This document shows, piece by piece, positions 1 to 5,477 of a stretch of 5,859 bases of DNA. A program made the position numbers and the translations under genes. This DNA is from a bacterium (GTDB lineage: Bacteria; Desulfobacterota; UBA8473): contig WOUX01000135.1 of assembly GCA_009773075.1 (NCBI GenBank), positions 1 to 5,859 on the forward strand, written 5' to 3'. Below the pieces are notes generated by a model that made no database searches, was not told the DNA's origin, and saw only the letters and a list, made by a program, of their open reading frames with translations. Each line of letters opens with the position of its first letter. The first letter of the stretch is position 1.

Positions 1-231
1 ATCTTTATCGGGATTAATAAGACCAACGGCTGATTTAATGTATTGCTGAAATTCCTGACTTGCTTTACCTATATCATGTAAAAGCCCAATTATTTCACCT
101 TGTTCTTTCAGCCCGATCTTTGAAGCAAACTCCCCTGTCTTTTTTGATACATCAGCGAGATGTTGTGAGAGCCAGTGTATTTCCCCATTTTTTTCTCTGC
201 GATGAGCAATGTAATCAGCTTTACGAAACAT
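1..231 (-). CDS. cas3: CRISPR-associated nuclease Cas3, HD domain, N-terminal part (runs off left edge)
   Basis: The minus strand is open from an ATG at 231 to base 1 and encodes 77 residues with no stop. The protein begins MFRKADYIAH, then has HWLSQHLADV (residues 19-28) and LLHDIGKASQEFQQYI (residues 50-65). This is the pattern of the Cas3 HD nuclease: an N-terminal 'AH', a metal-binding His in 'QHL' (H24), the HD pair (H52, D53) and the Lys of HDxGK (K56). In type I CRISPR-Cas systems this domain, recruited by Cascade, cuts and degrades single-stranded target DNA with metal ions. The rest of the domain lies outside, so a stand-alone Cas3'' cannot be told from a Cas3 with a helicase fused behind it. 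The ATG has AAAGG eight bases upstream. An in-frame GTG at 264, with GGGGGAG about ten bases upstream, would add 11 residues and is a real alternative. The other cas genes would be to the left. Confidence 0.82.
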   Translation of the reverse strand, partial: MFRKADYIAHRREKNGEIHWLSQHLADVSKKTGEFASKIGLKEQGEIIGLLHDIGKASQEFQQYIKSAVGLINPDKD

Positions 232-329
232 ATTTAAAGCCTTTGACCTTTCGTCTATTTTCACTTTTCTAAAGCTCCCCCAGCTTCACAGGGACAAGAA
301 GTATCTTATAACCCCACTGACAACAGGCT

Positions 330-854
330 CTACAATTCAAAGTCAGCATTCCCTTTAAAATCAAGGCTTACAAGCTTCCTGTAGTGAACAGAAAATAGAT
401 GCTTTTCCTTTTCAGACGAGCCATGGATGGCGACTACCTCTCCTATATAGAGGGTATGATCCCCTGTCTCCACCTTGTTAACCACCTTGCATTCATAGGC
501 AACGGTTGAGCCCTCAATAATGGGCGGAGAAACTACCTTTGATGTAACCGGTTTAAAACCGGTTTCTTTAAATTTATCCATATCTTTCCCCGATTTTGTT
601 CCACAGATCCATGCGCCCTCTTTCTGCTCTTCAGAAGGAAAACAAAGGACAAATTCCTTACAGTGCTCAATGCACTCATGAGTATGTCTCGGATGTCCAA
701 TAGATACGGCTATTAATTTTGGCTCCCATGAGGTTATGGTCCACCAGGAAAGACCCATTATGTTAGGTTTCCCGTCCTTATCAACGGTACTAATAAGGGT
801 ATAAGGATAGGGAGACCCCAGTTCAATTGCCTCATTCCAGGTTATCTCTTTCAT
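330..854 (-). CDS. Flavin reductase-like / flavoredoxin family FMN-binding protein
   Basis: This 174-residue protein has the length and pattern of the single-domain flavin reductase-like family (FMN-binding split barrel), which includes flavoredoxins of anaerobic bacteria. Visible family features are a first strand TLISTVDKDGKPNIMGLSWW (residues 19-38), the stretch EPKLIAVSIGHPRHT (44-58) followed by a helix and FVLCFPSEE (68-76), and late strands with GDHTLYIGEVVAIHG (131-145). In this family the first segments bind FMN phosphate and the isoalloxazine ring. Expected activity is electron transfer, or NAD(P)H-dependent reduction of flavin, in the cytoplasm; the physiological partner cannot be told from sequence. 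The ATG at 854 has a near-perfect AGGAGG seven bases upstream. There is no signal peptide or metal-binding rubredoxin extension. The gene is transcribed toward cas3, 98 bases away, and is divergent from the DUF3047 gene. A canonical role in CRISPR function is not known. Confidence 0.85.
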   Translation of the reverse strand: MKEITWNEAIELGSPYPYTLISTVDKDGKPNIMGLSWWTITSWEPKLIAVSIGHPRHTHECIEHCKEFVLCFPSEEQKEGAWICGTKSGKDMDKFKETGFKPVTSKVVSPPIIEGSTVAYECKVVNKVETGDHTLYIGEVVAIHGSSEKEKHLFSVHYRKLVSLDFKGNADFEL

Positions 855-942
855 TTTTGTTCCTCCTTGTTTGTGGTAGTGTCAGGATATTTACCATGAA
901 GATTGCAGAGAAAGGCAGTGTGGATTAATCTGTGTATTTTCA

Positions 943-971
943 AATCTAACAGGTTATTCCTGAATTTTCAA
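943..971 (-). promoter_or_regulatory. Candidate sigma-70-type promoter of the flavin reductase gene
   Basis: On the minus strand TTGAAA (966-971, five of six consensus) is separated by 17 bases from TAGATT (943-948, four of six). Transcription would begin near 936, giving a leader of about 80 bases before the ATG at 854. Spacing and orientation fit, but the region is AT-rich and such matches arise by chance. Confidence 0.33.
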
Positions 972-1071
972 TTAAAATATAAACCCTGTTTGTAAAATGC
1001 CCTGATATTGGCATAATTGTCAATAAGACTCGGTTTTTCCAGATAATCTTATTTGTGGTTTACAGTTTTTT

Positions 1072-1098
1072 TTGTTACAGTAAATTAGTAGGTATAAT
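1072..1098 (+). promoter_or_regulatory. Candidate promoter of the DUF3047 gene
   Basis: A perfect TATAAT is at 1093-1098, with TTGTTA (1072-1077, four of six) upstream at a short 15-base spacing. Transcription would begin near 1105, leaving a leader of about 20 bases that contains GGAGA and the TTG start at 1124. If real, the GTG at 1055 would not be in the transcript. A second possibility farther upstream is TTGTAA (990-995) with 16 bases to CATAAT (1012-1017). Confidence 0.3.
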
Positions 1099-1109
1099 AC
1101 TTGGAAAAT

Positions 1110-1114
1110 GGAGA
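1110..1114 (+). promoter_or_regulatory. Ribosome binding site deciding the DUF3047 start
   Basis: GGAGA sits nine bases before the TTG at 1124. The alternative GTG at 1055 is preceded by AT-rich sequence without any purine-rich Shine-Dalgarno match. The TTG start also puts the basic n-region of the signal peptide at the very N-terminus. Confidence 0.55.
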
Positions 1115-1123
1115 TTTGAAACT

Positions 1124-1825
1124 TTGAAAAAGACAAAGATAAAGACGTTGCTATGTCTATATAAAGCCATAACCATCGCTATGATCCTTTTGTTTTTGAC
1201 TTTCGCTTCTGCCGTTGCCGGTGATGGTAACATGGTAATGATAGACAAATTTTCGGGGCAAAAGGATGAAAATGGAGCGCCTTTAGGATGGGAGTTAGAG
1301 AAGAAAGAAGGGAAGTCAGATATCAGGATCGAACGTGAAAGGGATAATTTCTATCTTCATTTTGTCAGCCAAAGGTCATCCTTTGGGGTGAAGAAAAAGA
1401 CGAAATTCATGATTCAGGACTTTCCTATCATAAACTGGAGTTGGAAGGTAAGCAAACTCCCCGAAGGTGGGGATGTAAGAAAGAAGAGCACCGACGATCA
1501 GGCAGCTCAGGTTTATATAGCGTTCCCGAAATTTCCCGCCACGGTAAATACCCGATTAATTGGTTATATATGGGACAATGAAACGCCAAAGGGGAGTACG
1601 GTTACCAGTAAATACTGGTCTAAATTGAAGTGTATTGTATTACGGAACAAAACGGATAAACGCAATCAATGGTTTAAAGAACAACGCAATGTCTATGAGG
1701 ATTATAAAATGCTATTTGGAGAAGAACCCCCTGAGGTAGGGGGAATATCCCTGTATATCAACTCCCAGCATACGAAGAGCTCTGCTGAAAGCTGCTTTGA
1801 CGACATCTATTTTACAAAAAAATAG
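1124..1825 (+). CDS. DUF3047 family protein with signal peptide (exported, function unknown)
   Basis: From the TTG at 1124 the product is 233 residues. It opens with a basic MKKTKIK, then a hydrophobic core (about residues 15-29) and a likely signal peptidase I site after ASAVA (residue 32), so it should be exported to the periplasm. The mature part matches the DUF3047 pattern: NWSWKVSKLPEGGDVRKKS (104-122), DDQAAQVYIAFP (124-135), GYIWDNETPKGS (147-158), then W.KEQRNVYEDYKMLFGEEPP (183-203) and a closing FDDIYF. Members are common in proteobacteria and have no established activity; a beta-sandwich, ligand-binding fold is a guess. From memory the family usually has an Asp-rich 'DTDNT' near the end; here the equivalent reads NSQHT (213-217), a possible divergence. 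A longer reading from a GTG at 1055 adds 23 residues ahead of the signal peptide and looks unlikely. The gene stands alone on the plus strand, converging on the HD gene with 17 bases between stops. Confidence 0.78.
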   Translation: MKKTKIKTLLCLYKAITIAMILLFLTFASAVAGDGNMVMIDKFSGQKDENGAPLGWELEKKEGKSDIRIERERDNFYLHFVSQRSSFGVKKKTKFMIQDFPIINWSWKVSKLPEGGDVRKKSTDDQAAQVYIAFPKFPATVNTRLIGYIWDNETPKGSTVTSKYWSKLKCIVLRNKTDKRNQWFKEQRNVYEDYKMLFGEEPPEVGGISLYINSQHTKSSAESCFDDIYFTKK

Positions 1826-1836
1826 ATTCCTATTTT
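1819..1836. terminator. Weak bidirectional terminator candidate between convergent genes
   Basis: AAAATAG (1819-1825) and CTATTTT (1830-1836) form a perfect 7-bp inverted repeat around a 4-base loop, overlapping the stop of the DUF3047 gene and filling most of the gap to the convergent HD gene. On the minus strand the stem is followed by three more T. The stem is almost all A-T, so termination would be weak. Confidence 0.3.
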
Positions 1837-1842
1837 CCCATT

Positions 1843-3150
1843 CTAACCCTCGATATCTTTCCAATAACCTCTGTAGTCGACAGATAGGACATTTAGCCCT
1901 TCTTTTTTATCCACGCTTACCTTACTCCTCTCTATAATCTCCTCAATCTGACCCGGTTCATCCAACCTTTGATGGAAGTCTGTCTTTAGGTTCCAAGGGG
2001 GGTAGCCCTTGAATACAACATTCCATAAAGCGCCAGTAATGCATTGGGCATTAATTTTTTCTTCTTTCTGTATTCTATTGTTTATATTCACTAAGAGATG
2101 GAAGAGATTGGGGTTTACCCTGGTATTTTCAGTGAGGTGCATCTTTTTGCCTGTTCCACCGTAACTAAGCGGGATGAGTACCCCCAGCCCGTATTTGAAC
2201 TGAACCTGATCGATCTTGTTTAGATAGCTATCCTTAAATCCATTCCAATCTGTTGAAAGACCTTCTCTTTCAGCATACTTTCTAAAGCCGTCATTTATCA
2301 TACCTGCATAAAAATCAAAGGTCAAATGAGGTTTTTTCCCAATCTTAGAGAATGCCATCATATAGCCCATAAAACGCCAATCCAGGTGCTTCCTGGACTT
2401 CTCTTTCAATCCCTTTATTATCTCGCCGAGATCACCACTTTTTGCAAATATCTGCCCCATCTCCTCTCTTATCCCAAGGTAGTTGTCTATCATATTTGGA
2501 GAGATATCGTTTGTATGGTAGCCCCAGACATCTATCATTGTAAAAAGGGTCAGAGCGTCTACAAAGAGTTTTATGGACGGTTTATCCTTCAATATGGTCT
2601 GAAATTCTTCATCCTTTAGAAGGGGCTCAAAGCACATATAGGAGGATTCTCCAGTATACAGGGTACCTATCAGAAGATGATACTGGACCACCTTCTGTAT
2701 TAAAATTGCTTCTTCTTCTGATAGCCCCTTATCGTTTAAGAGATGGAATTCAGAGATCATCTCAGCACTCTTCTCATTGTGCCTTCTCTTATCCTCAAGT
2801 CTGCCAATATCATGTAGCCACAGGATTGTCGGCATCACAAGGGGTGAAGCGGAAGATATGGAGTGAGCCAGATCATAAACCTCTCTGATTGCGGTTCTGT
2901 CCAATCCACTCTCGGGAAAATCCCCGGAACAAATTCTGTTATAAGCGGCTTGAGTCTGAAATGTGTGAATCAAAGTCCTTGTGAATTCCTGATAGTCTTC
3001 TTCAAGCCCTTTCCGAAATATATCATCAAGAGGAGGAAATAAATGAATCAGGTTATTAAACTCTGCGGTATTATCAATGTGTTCTCTATTATGGTTTAGC
3101 CAGTCAAAAGAGATACCTTCTGAAAAGTTGAGTAGTTTATTAAAGCCCAT
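1843..3150 (-). CDS. HD-domain metal-dependent phosphohydrolase, GlnD-like HD, uncharacterised C-terminal half
   Basis: The product is 435 residues from the ATG at 3150. Residues about 90-210 carry a complete HD signature: H96 in DLAHS, the HD pair in ILWLHDIGRLED (H113, D114), H124 in RRHNEKSAEMI, H158 in VVQYHLLIGTL and a late Asp in TMIDVWGYH (D207). The HLLIG and DVWG pieces recall the HD domain of GlnD-type proteins more than HD-GYP enzymes. Hydrolysis of a nucleotide or other phosphoester is the expected chemistry; the substrate is unknown. Residues 1-85 and roughly 240-435 match nothing I recognise; the C-terminal half holds SYGGTGKK (329-336) and FHLLVNINNRIQ (350-361) but no clear nucleotidyltransferase, ACT or GGDEF motif. 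No signal peptide or membrane span is seen, so it should be cytoplasmic. It lies 72 bases downstream of the YhaM-like gene and is probably cotranscribed. An ATG five codons upstream (3165) is possible but lacks a ribosome binding site. Confidence 0.72.
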   Translation of the reverse strand: MGFNKLLNFSEGISFDWLNHNREHIDNTAEFNNLIHLFPPLDDIFRKGLEEDYQEFTRTLIHTFQTQAAYNRICSGDFPESGLDRTAIREVYDLAHSISSASPLVMPTILWLHDIGRLEDKRRHNEKSAEMISEFHLLNDKGLSEEEAILIQKVVQYHLLIGTLYTGESSYMCFEPLLKDEEFQTILKDKPSIKLFVDALTLFTMIDVWGYHTNDISPNMIDNYLGIREEMGQIFAKSGDLGEIIKGLKEKSRKHLDWRFMGYMMAFSKIGKKPHLTFDFYAGMINDGFRKYAEREGLSTDWNGFKDSYLNKIDQVQFKYGLGVLIPLSYGGTGKKMHLTENTRVNPNLFHLLVNINNRIQKEEKINAQCITGALWNVVFKGYPPWNLKTDFHQRLDEPGQIEEIIERSKVSVDKKEGLNVLSVDYRGYWKDIEG

Positions 3151-3154
3151 ATTT

Positions 3155-3159
3155 CCTCC
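3155..3159 (-). promoter_or_regulatory. Ribosome binding site deciding the HD-protein start
   Basis: GGAGG on the minus strand is four bases before the ATG at 3150. The upstream in-frame ATG at 3165 would place this GGAGG inside its own coding sequence (codons 3-4) and has no comparable site before it, so the inner ATG is preferred, although the spacing is slightly short. Confidence 0.55.
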
Positions 3160-3194
3160 GATCATCTATTGCCCCGTTCTTAACCCCTCAAGCT

Positions 3195-3210
3195 ATCGGC
3201 TTTAGCCGAT
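3195..3210. repeat. Short palindrome between yhaM-like and HD genes
   Basis: ATCGGC (3195-3200) and GCCGAT (3205-3210) form a perfect 6-bp inverted repeat around TTTA, just after the yhaM-like stop. No T-tract follows on the minus strand, so it is not a standard intrinsic terminator. It resembles the small dispersed palindromes found in many environmental bacterial genomes, and could act as an RNA processing or stability hairpin between the two cistrons. Confidence 0.45.
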
Positions 3211-3222
3211 GGTAGTTGACTT

Positions 3223-4194
3223 TTAATCATTCTCCTCTTCTGGTCCGCCTGAGGCGGATTGTACATTAGTATCCTTATAAATGTATCTTTCAAACAACCT
3301 GTGATATCCGGTCCATTTGGAGTTATTGCCCTTTTCCTTTTCAATGAATTCTTGAAAACCCCTGATCTTTGAATCCATATCATCGAGGTAGTACAGAATT
3401 ATGGCCTCTTGCGTTTTTGGTCTTTTAGGAGAGCCAAACTCATAATAACCATGATGACTCAGTATGAGGTGTTTTAACAGCATGGCTAAATCATTCGGGA
3501 AATCTGTAATCTCTACAATCTTATCCTCAATCATATGACCCAAGAGCCTTCCTTCATCAGTATAATCAAAAGATCCTTCGTAAGAAAGCTCATAGATTTT
3601 ACCGATGTCGTGCAACATTCCCCCTGTTAAGAGAAGGTCAGCGTTTATTCCTTTGTAATGCTTAACTACGTCTAAAATCAGTTTTCCAATTGTAAGCGTG
3701 TGTTCCAGTAGCCCCCCTATATAGACATGGTGTAATCCTTTGGCTGCCGGAGCAATCTTAAACAATCTTGTGAATTCCTCATCTTCAAAGAAAAGGTCTA
3801 AAAGCTCTTTCAAGTATATGTTTTTTACCTCTTTGGATATCTCAGCTAACTCTCCAAACATCATCTCGATATTCTTATCGGTTCTCGGCAAGAAGTCATC
3901 GATAAATATCTCCTCTTTAGGACACTTCTCTAGCTCAAAGATTACCAATTGGAGATCGTTTTGATATCTGGTTACCCTGGATTTTACCCTGATAAAATCG
4001 TCTTTTTCAAATAGGGCAGAGAGATGTTTTGCATTCTCCCAAACCCTTGCCTCTATATCTCCTGTTTTATCGCCTAGCTTTAGGTTAAGATAAGGCTTTC
4101 CATTCTTCGAGGTACCAAGGTTTTTCCCTTTTACCAGGAATGTACTATCAATCTTATCGTTTTCTGTTATATCTTCAATAAATATCTTGTTCAT
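3223..4194 (-). CDS. yhaM: YhaM family 3'-5' exoribonuclease (OB fold + HD domain)
   Basis: The 323-residue product has the two-part layout and length of the YhaM/Cbf1 family. An N-terminal OB-fold nucleic-acid-binding domain (about residues 14-92) has FLVKGKNLGTSKNGKPYLN and the strand-rich DKTGDIEARVWEN. The HD nuclease domain (about 150-310) shows LHHVYIGGLLEHT (H165), GGMLHDIGKI (H195, D196), RLLGHMIED (H220), LILSHHGYYEFGSP (H247, H248) and the late DDMDSKI (D271, D274), so the full set of metal ligands is present. Known members trim RNA, and in some cases single-stranded DNA, from the 3' end in an Mn-dependent manner in the cytoplasm. The ATG at 4194 has GAGG eight bases upstream. The extreme C-terminus, QSASGGPEEEND (residues 312-323), is low-complexity and partly encoded by a palindrome. 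The HD phosphohydrolase gene follows 72 bases downstream. YhaM is best known from Firmicutes, but homologues are widespread. Confidence 0.88.
   Translation of the reverse strand: MNKIFIEDITENDKIDSTFLVKGKNLGTSKNGKPYLNLKLGDKTGDIEARVWENAKHLSALFEKDDFIRVKSRVTRYQNDLQLVIFELEKCPKEEIFIDDFLPRTDKNIEMMFGELAEISKEVKNIYLKELLDLFFEDEEFTRLFKIAPAAKGLHHVYIGGLLEHTLTIGKLILDVVKHYKGINADLLLTGGMLHDIGKIYELSYEGSFDYTDEGRLLGHMIEDKIVEITDFPNDLAMLLKHLILSHHGYYEFGSPKRPKTQEAIILYYLDDMDSKIRGFQEFIEKEKGNNSKWTGYHRLFERYIYKDTNVQSASGGPEEEND
3244..3258. repeat. GC-rich palindrome inside the 3' end of the yhaM-like gene
   Basis: TCCGCCT (3244-3250) and AGGCGGA (3252-3258) are perfect 7-bp arms around one central base. The element lies in frame within the last codons of the yhaM-like gene and encodes part of its SASGGP tail. 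Its composition contrasts with the AT-leaning surroundings and looks like a small dispersed palindrome inserted into, and tolerated by, a variable C-terminus. Confidence 0.45.
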
Positions 4195-4212
4195 TTATAT
4201 TTCCTCATGGAT

Positions 4213-4271
4213 AGAAAGAAAAAGAGATAACTCAAGTAGGGGCGGGGTAACCCCGCCCCTACTTGAGTTAT
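4213..4271 (-). terminator. Strong intrinsic-terminator-like hairpin downstream of livM
   Basis: On the minus strand the perfect 21-bp stem (4227-4271, loop of three) is followed at once by the T-rich run CTCTTTTTCTTTCT, the arrangement of a Rho-independent terminator. It lies about 98 bases after the livM stop and before the ribosome binding site of the yhaM-like gene, so it would separate the transporter operon from the nuclease gene. Its length is greater than most terminators, which is why it is also listed as a repeat. Confidence 0.5.
4227..4271. repeat. Perfect 45-base palindromic repeat (REP/MITE-like)
   Basis: The left arm starts ATAACTCAAGTAGGGG (4227-4242) and continues CGGGG to 4247; after a TAA loop (4248-4250) the right arm 4251-4271 is its exact reverse complement, 21 of 21 paired. 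The inner part, GTAGGGGCGGGG with its complement, is the type of sequence that recurs as dispersed extragenic palindromes in many bacterial genomes and that is often mobilised by Y1 (REP-associated) transposases. Only one copy is in this window, so dispersal is inferred. Confidence 0.7.
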
Positions 4272-4274
4272 GCC

Positions 4275-4303
4275 ATTCTTACACACTGGAGGTTGAAAGT
4301 CAA
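4275..4303 (-). promoter_or_regulatory. Candidate promoter of the yhaM-like gene
   Basis: TTGACT (4298-4303, five of six) is 17 bases from AAGAAT (4275-4280, four of six), which is preceded directly by TGT as in an extended -10. Transcription would start near 4268, at the edge of the 45-base palindrome, so the message would begin with the hairpin and its T-rich tail. That position would make expression depend on reading through the hairpin, or the match may be chance. Confidence 0.3.
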
Positions 4304-4368
4304 GGGAGGAAGGGAAGGACTGGCGTCTCGCCTGTCAAAGGGGTATTTTCAGGTGAAAAAGAAAACAA

Positions 4369-5412
4369 CTAATATGTAAACGGCCACGACTTATAGTATA
4401 TTTTGGTTTTGACCCAGCGTCCATATATGCCAGTAGGTTCAAAGATAAGAAAGAGGATTATTGCCAGTCCGAATGCCATTACCTTTACCTCAAAGAACCT
4501 GTCTACCAGAACAGGGTAAGAGCTGCCAAATACGTCCGCTGCTATTCTTATTCCTTCAGGAAGCATGGTTACAAACATTGCCCCAAAAACAGAACCCAGG
4601 ATTGATCCCATCCCTCCGATGATGATCATGGCAAGGTAGTCTATGGATAGGGTAATGGGAAAATGTTCGGGACTGATATCCGTTATATAATAAGCATATA
4701 AACCACCTGCCAGCCCAGCATAGAATGAACTGATAAAGAATGACGTCACCTTGTACCTGGCCAGATTCACCCCCATTACCTCAGCCGATATGTCCCTGTC
4801 CCTTATGGCTACCCAGGCTCGACCTACCTTGGTTCTGATAAGATTTCTGGCATAGAGCATAGCAAGGGCCGCTATGGGCATTATCAGGAAGTAAAATGCC
4901 CTGTCGTTATCGATTGCATGACCAAAAAACTTTGGCGACGGTACACCCATACCTGTGGAACCTCTTGTCAAACCTTCCCATTTTATTATTACATACTGAA
5001 CAATAAAACTGAATGCAAGGGTGCTCATTACCAGATAAAGTCCCTTGAGTCGGAGTGATGGTACCCCAACTATCAATCCGGAAGTTGCCGTAATTAGAGC
5101 CGCAACCGGTAGTGCAAGCCAGAAAGGAAAGCCTGCATCAGCGGTAAGGATGGCAGTGGAGTATGCCCCTATGGCAATAAATGCCCCATGTCCCAGAGAT
5201 ATTTGGCCGGTAAACCCTGTTAATATATTAAGCCCCAGAGCACCAATGGTAGCTATCGCTGCCAGGTTTACAACATAGGTTAAGTATGGACCTGCCCAGA
5301 ATGGGAAAAAAATCATAAAGACAACAAGTCCTGCCATCCACAACTTTATCCAGATGGTTTGAAATATTGCCGTATCTGCCTTATAGCTTGTTTTGAAATC
5401 TCCACTGGTCAT
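4369..5412 (-). CDS. livM: Branched-chain amino acid ABC transporter permease LivM
   Basis: The 347-residue protein is a full-length LivM-type inner-membrane permease. Family landmarks are GFTGQISLGHGAFIAIGAYS (residues 66-85), PSLRLKGLYLVMSTLAF (118-134), TKVGRAWVAIRDRDISAEVM (194-213), the loop that contacts the ATPases, then YKVTSFFISSFYAGLAGGLY (220-239) and IIGGMGSILGSVFGA (264-278). Hydrophobic spans can be seen at about 23-42, 45-65, 72-92, 97-117, 126-143, 172-187, 222-242, 256-283 and 309-325. With LivH it forms the channel of a high-affinity importer powered by LivG and LivF and fed by a periplasmic binding protein. The substrate may be leucine, isoleucine or valine, but the family also includes transporters for urea, aromatics and amides, so it is not fixed. 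The ATG at 5412 has AAAGGAG ten bases upstream. livH ends 65 bases upstream; a strong hairpin follows the stop. Confidence 0.93.
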   Translation of the reverse strand: MTSGDFKTSYKADTAIFQTIWIKLWMAGLVVFMIFFPFWAGPYLTYVVNLAAIATIGALGLNILTGFTGQISLGHGAFIAIGAYSTAILTADAGFPFWLALPVAALITATSGLIVGVPSLRLKGLYLVMSTLAFSFIVQYVIIKWEGLTRGSTGMGVPSPKFFGHAIDNDRAFYFLIMPIAALAMLYARNLIRTKVGRAWVAIRDRDISAEVMGVNLARYKVTSFFISSFYAGLAGGLYAYYITDISPEHFPITLSIDYLAMIIIGGMGSILGSVFGAMFVTMLPEGIRIAADVFGSSYPVLVDRFFEVKVMAFGLAIILFLIFEPTGIYGRWVKTKIYYKSWPFTY

Positions 5413-5477
5413 CTATGAGGTACTCCTTTCTTTTCGCAAATCGTGATTTTTCGTTTTCAACTCTTAGCTCTTCGCTT

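Noticed and set aside
60..272. 70-residue plus-strand open frame
   Set aside because: It lies antisense to the cas3 frame, which has clear family motifs; its own product shows no recognisable pattern.
1011..1022. Minus-strand TTGACA at 1017-1022 as a promoter of the flavin reductase gene
   Set aside because: No acceptable -10 hexamer occurs 16-18 bases downstream (the 17-base position reads GCATTT).
2326..2888. Two plus-strand open frames (2326-2619 and 2706-2888)
   Set aside because: Both are antisense to the HD hydrolase gene, lack ribosome binding sites and encode no recognisable domain.
3180..3383. 67-residue minus-strand frame overlapping the yhaM-like 3' end
   Set aside because: It is out of frame with the well-supported yhaM-like gene and overlaps its HD domain coding region and the palindromes.
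1..4194. A novel defence island built from Cas3, the HD hydrolase and the YhaM-like nuclease
   Set aside because: The three HD proteins belong to different subfamilies, are separated by a flavin reductase and an oppositely oriented DUF3047 gene, and YhaM-like enzymes are ordinary housekeeping nucleases; shared fold alone is not evidence of a system.
3195..4271. Palindromes considered as CRISPR repeats
   Set aside because: They differ from each other, are not regularly spaced and have no spacers; despite the cas3 fragment no array is in this window.
4333..4338. Minus-strand TTGACA in the livM 3' region as a promoter
   Set aside because: The sequence 17 bases downstream is TTCCCT, unlike a -10 element.
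4187..4372. 61-residue plus-strand frame across the yhaM-livM intergenic region
   Set aside because: It reads straight through the 45-base palindrome, has a composition set by the repeat and resembles no protein.
5438..5449. Inverted repeat AAATC/GATTT between livH and livM
   Set aside because: Five A-T-rich pairs with a two-base centre is expected by chance and has no T-tract or operator-like context.
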